7,256 nt of DNA, taken from NCBI GenBank assembly GCA_003445035.1, contig DLVV01000069.1, positions 1-7,256 of the forward strand. Reading direction: 5' to 3'. Numbering within the stretch: the first letter of the stretch is position 1; each line of letters begins with the position of its first letter. The position numbers and the translations under genes were made by a program. Of this stretch, positions 1 through 6,022 are shown in pieces. The DNA is from Planctomycetaceae bacterium. Its GTDB lineage: Bacteria > Planctomycetota > Planctomycetia > Planctomycetales > Planctomycetaceae. The notes under the pieces are model-generated. The model did no database searches. It was not told where the DNA came from and worked only from the letters and a program-made list of their open reading frames with translations.

Positions 1-1
1 G

Positions 2-661
2 CTGTTGAGCTACCTGCTGGCCGTTCCCATGGGCCTGTACGCGACCGTTCGCAGTGGTCGCCCCGACGAACGCAGCATGAGCTTTATGCTCTACATGCTG
101 TACTCGTTTCCGTCGTTCGTCGCCGCGCTGTTTCTGCAGCTGCTGTTCGCCGTGAAGCTGGAGGGAACGTGGCTGGAGCTTCCGTTGATGGGCAACCAGA
201 GCAGCGGATACGAGGACCTCGGTGATATGGCCCAGGCGTGGGATACCTTCCAGCACATGATCCTGCCGGTCACCTGCTTCACCTACGGCAGCCTCGCCTA
301 CTACTGCCGGTTCGTCAAAGCGAACATGGAGGAGGTGATCCGCCAGGACTACATCCGCACGGCCCGGGCCAAGGGCCTGGGACCGATCCGGGTCCTCATT
401 CACCACGCGTTCCGCAACACGCTGATCCCCTTCGTGACCCTGCTGGGCCTGACCCTGCCCGGTCTGCTCGGCGGAGCCATCATCCTCGAGGGCATCTTCA
501 ACTGGCAGGGCATGGGCCTGCTGTTCTTCGAATCGATCCTCGGTCGCGACTACCCCACGATCATGAGCCTGACGCTGATGTTCTCGATCCTGACGCTCTC
601 GGGCCAGCTCCTGGCCGACATCCTTTATGCCTTCGTCGATCCACGGATCAGGTACAGCTGA
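2..661 (+). CDS. Peptide-type ABC transporter permease, DppB/OppB/YejB class (5' end cut by window)
   Basis: This is one of the two membrane subunits of an importer that moves peptides or similar solutes across the cytoplasmic membrane. The frame is open to the left edge, so the true start and the first membrane segment lie outside; the TTG at 5 is not a credible start. Counting from that TTG as residue 1, hydrophobic membrane segments lie near 1-15, 27-50, 85-103, 140-164 and 184-209. The cytoplasmic coupling (EAA) loop is at 117-138, with R-T-A-R-A-K-G-L-G followed by H-x-F-R-N, which docks on the ATPase. The protein ends in V-D-P-R-I-R-Y-S, the usual C-terminus of this permease class. The segment before the third listed membrane stretch (W-D-T-F-Q-H-M-I-L-P) resembles YejB from memory, but Dpp or Opp identity cannot be excluded. 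The next gene starts 4 bases after the stop, so they share an operon. Confidence 0.93.
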   Translation: MLSYLLAVPMGLYATVRSGRPDERSMSFMLYMLYSFPSFVAALFLQLLFAVKLEGTWLELPLMGNQSSGYEDLGDMAQAWDTFQHMILPVTCFTYGSLAYYCRFVKANMEEVIRQDYIRTARAKGLGPIRVLIHHAFRNTLIPFVTLLGLTLPGLLGGAIILEGIFNWQGMGLLFFESILGRDYPTIMSLTLMFSILTLSGQLLADILYAFVDPRIRYS

Positions 662-665
662 AACC

Positions 666-1760
666 ATGAACCGAAAAACACCCGACAACCTGATGGTCTC
701 GGCCGGCTTCTGGCAGCAGTCGTGGCACCGCTTCCGGCGACGCAGGCTCGGCATGCTCGCCCTGTATTTCATCGGCGTCCTGTCGGTGATCGCGGTCTTC
801 TCGCCGATGATCGCCGGCACCAAGCCGATCGTCTGCCGCTACAAGGGCAGCATCTACTTTCCCTGCATGGGCTATTACAACCGCACGTGGGAAAACCCGA
901 TTTTCCAGAAGGACCGCTTCCGCCGGATCTACCCCCGGAACCTCAAGCGAAAGGACCCCGACAGTTGGGCCATCTGGCCCCTGGTCTACCAGGACCCCCA
1001 CCGCCCGGTCCGCCGCGGCGAATGGGAGGGAATGAAGGGCAACCCGTACGGGGCCAAGGGGCGGCCCACCAGCAAGAACTGGTTCGGCACGTACAAGACC
1101 GGGTTCGACGTCTTCGCCAGCATGGTGCATGGCACACGAATCGCCCTGCTGGTGGGGTTTGTCTCCACCGGCATCGCCGCGACGATCGGAATCACGCTGG
1201 GGGCCATCGCCGGGTACATGGGCGGCGTCGTCGACCTGGTGATCAGTCGCGTGATCGAGGTGGTGATGTGCGTGCCGGCGCTGGTGCTGATCCTGTCCCT
1301 GCAGGCGGTGATCGAGGAGGTCAGCATCTGGAACATCATGATGCTGCTGGGCCTGACCGGATGGACCAGCATGGCCCGCCTGACACGCGGTGAGTTCCTC
1401 AAGCTGCGGGAAACCGAATTCGTGGCGGCGGCGCGGTGCCTGGGGGCCAGCCGCACGAGGATCATGTTCCGCCACGTGCTGCCCAACGCGCTGGCCCCGG
1501 TGATGGTCCCGATCGCCTTCGGAATCGCAGCGGGCATCCAGGTCGAAGCCGCCCTGAGCCTGCTGGGCTTTGGCGCCCCGCCTCCAAACCCCAGCTGGGG
1601 CACGATCCTCAACTCCGGCCGCGAAACGCTGCAGTCGGGTTACTGGTGGCAGCTGGTCTTCCCGGGAATGGGCATCTTCCTGACCGTCCTGGCCTACAAC
1701 CTGATCGGCGAGGGAATCCAGGAAGCCACCGATCCTCGCCTCGCAGATCCGAGGAACTGA
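666..1760 (+). CDS. Peptide-type ABC transporter permease, DppC/OppC/YejE class, with enlarged extracytoplasmic loop
   Basis: This is the second membrane subunit of the importer. I chose the ATG at 666 (364 residues) because it lies just after the upstream stop; the in-frame ATG at 627 would overlap the preceding permease by 35 bases and add 13 non-conserved residues. There is no clear Shine-Dalgarno sequence. A basic N-terminus (H-R-F-R-R-R-R at 21-27) precedes the first membrane helix at about 29-50. A soluble loop of roughly 100 residues follows (51-155) and contains W-A-I-W-P at 101-105 and two cysteines, C57 and C67. The helical core begins near 158. The EAA loop is at 251-274 (E-F-V-A-A-A-R-C-L-G, then H-V-L-P-N), and the C-terminus holds D-P-R-L-A-D-P-R. 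OppC and DppC are usually near 300 residues, so the loop makes this one long; a similar insertion with a W-x-I-W-P segment is known from YejE. The segment F-G-T-Y-K-T-G-F-D-V replaces the usual L-G-T-D-x-x-G-R-D-V. Confidence 0.93.
   Translation: MNRKTPDNLMVSAGFWQQSWHRFRRRRLGMLALYFIGVLSVIAVFSPMIAGTKPIVCRYKGSIYFPCMGYYNRTWENPIFQKDRFRRIYPRNLKRKDPDSWAIWPLVYQDPHRPVRRGEWEGMKGNPYGAKGRPTSKNWFGTYKTGFDVFASMVHGTRIALLVGFVSTGIAATIGITLGAIAGYMGGVVDLVISRVIEVVMCVPALVLILSLQAVIEEVSIWNIMMLLGLTGWTSMARLTRGEFLKLRETEFVAAARCLGASRTRIMFRHVLPNALAPVMVPIAFGIAAGIQVEAALSLLGFGAPPPNPSWGTILNSGRETLQSGYWWQLVFPGMGIFLTVLAYNLIGEGIQEATDPRLADPRN
1751..1755 (+). promoter_or_regulatory. Ribosome binding site of the fused ATPase gene
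   Basis: GAGGA ends 11 bases before the ATG at 1767 and lies inside the last codons of the preceding permease. It is one of the few recognisable Shine-Dalgarno-like sites in the window and supports the ATG at 1767. The spacing is somewhat longer than ideal. Confidence 0.5.
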
Positions 1761-1766
1761 TCCACC

Positions 1767-3626
1767 ATGGCAGCCGTCATCGACGTCCAGAACCTGCAGA
1801 CCTACTTCCACATCGAACGAGGTGTGGTCAAGGCCGTCGATGACGTCTCGTTCCAGATCGAACCCGGACACACGCTGGGCGTCGTCGGAGAATCGGGGTC
1901 GGGCAAGTCGGTCACGTCGCTGACGATCATGCGGCTGCTGGCGGCTACGGCCCAGGTGCATTCGGGCAGCATCTCGTTCCTGGGACAGGACCTGATCGCG
2001 CTGCGAGAAAAGGAGATGCGGAAGATCCGGGGTTCGGAGATCAGCATGATCTTCCAGGAGCCGATGTCGTCGCTGAACCCGGTGCACAAGGTCGGCCACC
2101 AGGTGATGGAGGCCATCATCCAGCACCAGCGGGTCAGCAAGTCCGAGGCCCGGGACCGCACGATCGAGCTGTTCGAGGAAGTGGGCATCCCCGATTCCGA
2201 GTCGCGGCTGGACTACTACCCTCACCAGATGTCCGGCGGCCAGAAACAGCGCGTGATGATCGCGATGGCCCTCTCCTGCAACCCCAGCCTGCTGATCGCC
2301 GACGAACCGACCACCGCACTGGACGTCACGATCCAGAAACAGATCCTCGACCTGATCCGCGAGTTGCGGGACCAGCGGCAGATGGCCGTGCTGTTCATCA
2401 CCCACGACCTGGGTGTGATCGCCGAAATCGCCGACCACGTGATCGTGATGTACCACGGCAAGGTGGTGGAACAGGGCGACGTGCTGAGTCTCTACGAAAA
2501 CTCCCAGCACCCCTACACCAGGGGACTGCTGGCCTGCCGTCCCAGGCTCGACTCGCCCTACAAGCGGTTGCCGACGGTCTCGGACTACATGGACACGGTC
2601 GAGCAGCCCGACGGGGAACTCGAAATCACCGAGAAGACCATGACCGATGACCGTCTGGATTATTTCCGGAATCACGGTCGTGGACGGCTGTTGCACCCCG
2701 AGTCCCAGTTGCAGGCACTCGGTTTTGCGGAGGACCCGGCCTCCTACGGCCGCGAGGCCGTTCCGGTCGAGGCGGGGCAGGAACCGCTGGTCAGCGTCCG
2801 TAACCTGGAAGTCCATTTCCCGGTCCGCAAGGGCGTGTTGATGAAGACCGTCGGACACGTCAAGGCGGTCGACGGCATCACGTTCGACATCTTCCGTGGC
2901 CAGACCCTGGGGCTGGTTGGGGAAAGCGGCTGTGGCAAGACCACCGCCGGCCGGGCACTGCTGCGACTCGTCCGCCCCACTGGCGGATCGATGCACTTTG
3001 ACGGAAACAACATCAGTACGCTGGACCGCCACGGGCTGCGTCAACTGCGGAACCGGATGCAGATCATCTTCCAGGATCCCTACGGATCGATGAACCCGCG
3101 GATGACCGTACAGGCGGCCCTGTCTGAACCGATGGCCCTGCACGGAATCGGCAGTTCGCGCCGCGATCGCATAGACCGGGCGGCCAGCCTGCTGGAGGAA
3201 GTCGGGCTGCTCAGCGAGCACCTGGGCCGCTACCCCCACGAATTCTCCGGAGGCCAGCGGCAGCGGATCTGTATCGCGAGAGCCCTGGCCGTCGAGCCGG
3301 AATTCATCGTCTGCGACGAATCGGTCTCGGCACTGGACGTGTCGATCCAGGCCCAGGTCCTGAACCTGCTCAACGACCTGCAGGAGCGGCGAGGCCTGAC
3401 CTACATCTTCATCAGCCACGACCTGTCGGTGGTGAAATTCATGGCCGACATGATGGCCGTGATGAAGGACGGCAAGTTCGTAGAGTTCGGACCGTCCGAA
3501 GCGATTTACCGAAACCCCAGCGAAGACTACACCCGCGAGTTGATTGCCGCGACGCCTCGCGACGACCTCGACCACATCCGCGAACTGGTCGAACACCGGC
3601 GGCAGATTCGTCAATCGACTGACTGA
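1767..3626 (+). CDS. Peptide ABC transporter, fused twin ATP-binding protein (OppD-OppF / YejF type)
   Basis: This single 619-residue cytoplasmic protein supplies both ATPase domains that drive the importer. Domain 1 (about 5-255) has Walker A G-E-S-G-S-G-K-S at 41-48, Q-loop Q97, signature M-S-G-G-Q at 155-159, Walker B L-L-I-A-D-E with catalytic E180, and switch H213. It ends with the oligopeptide-type motif Q-H-P-Y-T-R-G-L-L at 247-255. Domain 2 (about 340-597) has Walker A G-E-S-G-C-G-K-T at 385-392, Q436, signature F-S-G-G-Q at 493-497, Walker B F-I-V-C-D-E with E518, and H551. All catalytic positions in both halves are intact, so both ATP sites should be active. E518 is followed by S rather than the usual P. 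About 80 residues (260-340) link the halves, far more than the fold needs; E. coli YejF, recalled as about 529 residues, is shorter. The start is 6 bases after the permease stop, in the same operon. OppD and OppF are usually separate genes; the fused form is known from YejF and GsiA. Confidence 0.96.
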   Translation: MAAVIDVQNLQTYFHIERGVVKAVDDVSFQIEPGHTLGVVGESGSGKSVTSLTIMRLLAATAQVHSGSISFLGQDLIALREKEMRKIRGSEISMIFQEPMSSLNPVHKVGHQVMEAIIQHQRVSKSEARDRTIELFEEVGIPDSESRLDYYPHQMSGGQKQRVMIAMALSCNPSLLIADEPTTALDVTIQKQILDLIRELRDQRQMAVLFITHDLGVIAEIADHVIVMYHGKVVEQGDVLSLYENSQHPYTRGLLACRPRLDSPYKRLPTVSDYMDTVEQPDGELEITEKTMTDDRLDYFRNHGRGRLLHPESQLQALGFAEDPASYGREAVPVEAGQEPLVSVRNLEVHFPVRKGVLMKTVGHVKAVDGITFDIFRGQTLGLVGESGCGKTTAGRALLRLVRPTGGSMHFDGNNISTLDRHGLRQLRNRMQIIFQDPYGSMNPRMTVQAALSEPMALHGIGSSRRDRIDRAASLLEEVGLLSEHLGRYPHEFSGGQRQRICIARALAVEPEFIVCDESVSALDVSIQAQVLNLLNDLQERRGLTYIFISHDLSVVKFMADMMAVMKDGKFVEFGPSEAIYRNPSEDYTRELIAATPRDDLDHIRELVEHRRQIRQSTD

Positions 3627-3630
3627 AAAT

Positions 3631-3652
3631 CACCAGCGACCGGTGACTGGTG
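3631..3652. repeat. Interrupted 22-base near-palindrome after the ABC operon
   Basis: The arms CACCAG (3631-3636) and CTGGTG (3647-3652) are exact reverse complements and flank a central ACCGGT (3639-3644), which is itself palindromic. 18 of the 22 positions obey the symmetry. It starts 4 bases after the ATPase stop and lies 47 bases before the next start. In RNA it could form a 6-bp stem with a 10-base loop. No T-run follows, so it is not a standard intrinsic terminator. A dimeric regulator site or a weak 3'-end hairpin are both possible. Confidence 0.5.
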
Positions 3653-3674
3653 CATCGATGAGGCCTGCCGCGGC
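3653..3674. repeat. Three abutting short perfect palindromes
   Basis: Immediately after the 22-base near-palindrome come CATCGATG (3653-3660), AGGCCT (3661-3666) and GCCGCGGC (3667-3674). Each is a perfect palindrome and they lie edge to edge. Together with the preceding element they fill 44 of the 72 intergenic bases. This is the upstream region of the beta-propeller gene, where a promoter or operator would be expected. I do not see a convincing sigma-70 -35/-10 pair here. Short GC-rich palindromes can occur by chance, so no function is assigned. Confidence 0.4.
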
Positions 3675-3698
3675 CCTTCCCCGGAACGAGACCAACCC

Positions 3699-4961
3699 AT
3701 GAAAACCCTGTTGACGCTGCTGATCCTTTCGGTCGTGACCGCATCGGCTTCTGCCGTCGAACCGGAATGGAACCAGTTTCGCGGCGGTCGTGGTGACGGT
3801 TCGTCTCAGGCCAACGGCATTCCCACGACGTGGAGCGAGACGAAGAACGTGGCCTGGAAGACGTCGATCTGGGGCAAGGCCTGGTCGTCACCGGTCGTGT
3901 GGAAGAACCGGATCTGGGCGACAACCGCGACCGCTGACGGCCGCCGGCTGGCCGTGATGTGCCTGGACAAAACAACCGGAAAGATCCTCCACGATCAGAC
4001 CGTCTTCAGGCCGGTCAAACCCCAGTACGGCGACCCGTTCAACAGTTACGCCTCGTCCACAGCATGGGTCGAGGAAGGCCGCGTCTACATCCACTTCGGC
4101 AGCCTGGGCACCGCCTGCCTGGACACCGAAACGTACAAGGTCCTCTGGAAACGAAACGACCTGCCCTGCAATCACTTCCGTGGTGCCGCCAGCAGCGTCT
4201 CGATCCACGGCAACCAGATGTTCCTGCCGTTTGACGGGTCGGACGTCCAGTACGTGGTCGCACTCGACAAGCGAACCGGAAAAACCCTGTGGCGAACCGA
4301 TCGCAACGTCGATTTTGGTGGACTCGGCGGGGCGCACAGGAAGGCCTTCTGTACGGCCCGCGTGATCACCCACAACGGCCGCACACAGGTCATCATCCCC
4401 GCCGCTTTGGCCACGATGTCATATGACCCGGCCACCGGAGAGGAACTCTGGCGGGTCATGCACGGCGGTGCCAACACCGCCTGCCCGGCCCTGTTCCACA
4501 AGGGTGTGCTGTTCTTCAACAGCGGCGACGTCACCAACCGGCTGATGGCCGTCCGACCCGACGGCCGCGGCGATGTCACCAAGACCCACGTCAAGTGGGC
4601 GACGATGCGGGGAGTTCCCTCCCGGCCGTCAGTCGTGCGGTCCGGCGATGCGATCTACATGGTCAACAACGACGGCATCGCTTCGTGCGTCGACACCGCA
4701 ACCGGCCGCACCCGCTGGGCCAGGCGACTCACCGGCAAGTACTGCGCCTCGCCGATCCTGGTCGGCGAGAGGGTGTTTTGTTTCGAGGAGGAAAAGGGAC
4801 TGTGCCACGTGTTCGCAGCCGATCCGAAGCGGTACCGGAAACTGGCCACCAACACGCTCGACGCCAGTTTCATGGCCTCGCCGGCCGTCACCGACGGAAT
4901 GCTGATCCTGCGGACCAAGAGCCATGTTTATGGAATCGCCAGCAACCTCCACCGTCCTTGA
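3699..4961 (+). CDS. Secreted PQQ-like beta-propeller repeat protein (BamB-like)
   Basis: This 420-residue exported protein is predicted to fold as a beta-propeller. The N-terminus is a Sec signal peptide: M-K, then a hydrophobic stretch at 3-14, then A-S-A-S-A with likely cleavage after A19. The mature protein opens with W-N-Q-F-R-G-G-R-G-D-G-S at 24-35, very common in planctomycete PQQ-like proteins. Blade motifs of the D-x-x-T-G-x-x-L-W type recur near 90-97, 142-150, 190-198, 243-251 and 332-340. The length suits a single propeller of about six to eight blades. The family includes BamB, which helps assemble outer-membrane proteins, and quinoprotein dehydrogenases. I see no dehydrogenase-specific extension or haem-binding C-x-x-C-H, so an enzymatic role is not supported and binding or scaffolding is more likely. 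The mature chain has nine cysteines, many for an exported protein. A weak GGAA lies 12 bases upstream of the ATG. Its specific role is unknown. Confidence 0.87.
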   Translation: MKTLLTLLILSVVTASASAVEPEWNQFRGGRGDGSSQANGIPTTWSETKNVAWKTSIWGKAWSSPVVWKNRIWATTATADGRRLAVMCLDKTTGKILHDQTVFRPVKPQYGDPFNSYASSTAWVEEGRVYIHFGSLGTACLDTETYKVLWKRNDLPCNHFRGAASSVSIHGNQMFLPFDGSDVQYVVALDKRTGKTLWRTDRNVDFGGLGGAHRKAFCTARVITHNGRTQVIIPAALATMSYDPATGEELWRVMHGGANTACPALFHKGVLFFNSGDVTNRLMAVRPDGRGDVTKTHVKWATMRGVPSRPSVVRSGDAIYMVNNDGIASCVDTATGRTRWARRLTGKYCASPILVGERVFCFEEEKGLCHVFAADPKRYRKLATNTLDASFMASPAVTDGMLILRTKSHVYGIASNLHRP

Positions 4962-4975
4962 TTCACTCGACAAAC

Positions 4976-4979
4976 GGAG
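4976..4979 (+). promoter_or_regulatory. Probable ribosome binding site of the nuclease-like gene
   Basis: GGAG ends 10 bases before the ATG at 4990 and lies in the 28-base gap after the beta-propeller stop. It favours 4990 over the in-frame ATGs at 4924 and 4930, which lie inside the upstream gene and have no such site. Confidence 0.4.
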
Positions 4980-4989
4980 CATCCCCGCG

Positions 4990-6012
4990 ATGACCGAGGA
5001 TCAGCACTACAATCTCGACAATGTGTGGAAGTTCCTGACGCAAAAGTGCGAGGACGGGAAGGACTGGCACCTCTCGTACGGGCTTACCGAAAATCGCGCC
5101 ATGGCATTGTTCGGACCACCCAAGAATTCCGGAAGCCTGAAGAACCCTAACTCCGAGACCGCGCTGACAATCTTCTTACTGGGCCACCTGAACAAGTGGG
5201 CTCAACCGGAGAGTTTTGGTGGTTGCAAAGATTGGCCTCGAAAAGAAAACAAACGTCTAAACAGGAGTTTCTTCAAAAAGTTGTGCGAAAACGCCATCGA
5301 CGGAAACGAAGAAACGTTCTTCGAACACATCGTCAAAGACCCCAAGTCCTCCAAGTCACGGCTCTTGTTTGAGATTGGGGTCCCCAACATCGCTTTTCGG
5401 CGCGAGGCCGGGGAGCAAATTAAGTCATCCTTCATCAACAACGAGACCAGCAACGCGTGGTCTCAATTCGATGCAATGCTGTTGGTACCTGAAGGGAAGC
5501 GAGTTATCGGGATTGAAGCAAAACTCAGCAGCGACATCTCTATAGGCACAACCAACCACTCATACGTAAACCAGATCATCCGCAATCTTGAGGCTGGATA
5601 CTGGCTAACCAACTGTGGAAGTAGTCTCTTCTCTGACCCTGACTCTGACTCTAAATGGACATTTGAATACGTATTCATCTGCCCCAAGAACGCCATGGAG
5701 TATAAAGCCACTCACTACAGCCATATCCTCACAGACAAGGAGAAACCATGCGTGCAGACCGCTCTTGACAATTACAAAAATTACTTGTGTGCGAAGAAAC
5801 TCTTGGACAAGAAGGTCGATAAAACACACTTTGAGCGTTTTAACGAACACTTCACAAACACAAAAAACAATCACATCACAGTGCATTACTGGAGCGAACT
5901 CACCGAGGAATTGCACAACCGCAAACCATTGCAATCCCTGGTAGAACAATTTGAGGAAGCCACTACGAAACGATTTGACCTTGCAGGTGTCCCGTGCGAT
6001 CACTACTCCTAG
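4990..6012 (+). CDS. Orphan protein with PD-(D/E)XK nuclease-like core, in a low-GC island
   Basis: I do not recognise a named family. Taken from the ATG at 4990 the protein has 340 residues; an upstream in-frame ATG at 4924 would add 22 residues and overlap the previous gene. The central part reads as a PD-(D/E)XK fold: Q-F-D-A-M-L-L-V with D161, a short turn (P-E-G-K), then V-I-G-I-E-A-K-L with E176 and K178, giving D-x14-E-x-K. A helix follows with Q195 and R198 (Q-I-I-R-N-L-E-A), then a hydrophobic strand F-E-Y-V-F-I-C-P and a late strand-turn I-T-V-H-Y-W-S-E-L, both common after this core. E128 (L-L-F-E-I-G) could be the upstream acidic residue. Members of this fold cut nucleic acids in restriction, repair or phage defence, so metal-dependent DNA cleavage is the leading inference. 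There is no signal peptide, so it should be cytoplasmic. GC is far lower than in its neighbours and AAA, AAC and TTT codons are frequent, suggesting acquisition by transfer. No partner methyltransferase is in the window. Confidence 0.75.
   Translation: MTEDQHYNLDNVWKFLTQKCEDGKDWHLSYGLTENRAMALFGPPKNSGSLKNPNSETALTIFLLGHLNKWAQPESFGGCKDWPRKENKRLNRSFFKKLCENAIDGNEETFFEHIVKDPKSSKSRLLFEIGVPNIAFRREAGEQIKSSFINNETSNAWSQFDAMLLVPEGKRVIGIEAKLSSDISIGTTNHSYVNQIIRNLEAGYWLTNCGSSLFSDPDSDSKWTFEYVFICPKNAMEYKATHYSHILTDKEKPCVQTALDNYKNYLCAKKLLDKKVDKTHFERFNEHFTNTKNNHITVHYWSELTEELHNRKPLQSLVEQFEEATTKRFDLAGVPCDHYS
5631..5652 (+). repeat. Short imperfect hexamer repeat inside the nuclease-like gene
   Basis: The units CTCTGA, CCCTGA, CTCTGA and a partial CTCT follow one another. 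They encode the acidic stretch S-D-P-D-S-D-S, between the nuclease-like core and the next predicted strand. The unit is six bases, so gain or loss would keep the frame and only change the number of S-D residues in what is probably a surface loop. Confidence 0.5.
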
Positions 6013-6022
6013 TGGCAGTCCG

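Noticed and set aside
986..1612. A 208-codon minus-strand frame inside the second permease gene
   Set aside because: It is a shadow of the permease coding strand, which carries the EAA loop and membrane segments in this interval.
648..3614. A 988-codon open frame on the minus strand spanning the second permease and the fused ATPase genes
   Set aside because: The two + strand genes share the same frame and are GC-rich, so one antisense frame stays free of stops across both. The translation is rich in D, H, Q, R and V and has no domain logic, while the + strand carries intact permease and ATPase motifs.
3631..3652. Intrinsic terminator for the ABC transporter operon
   Set aside because: The stem is only 6 bp with a 10-base loop, and the following bases contain no T-run.
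4924..4989. N-terminal extension of the nuclease-like protein starting at the ATG at 4924
   Set aside because: It would overlap the beta-propeller gene by 38 bases, has no ribosome binding site, and the ATG at 4990 has a GGAG 10 bases upstream. It cannot be fully excluded without homologues.
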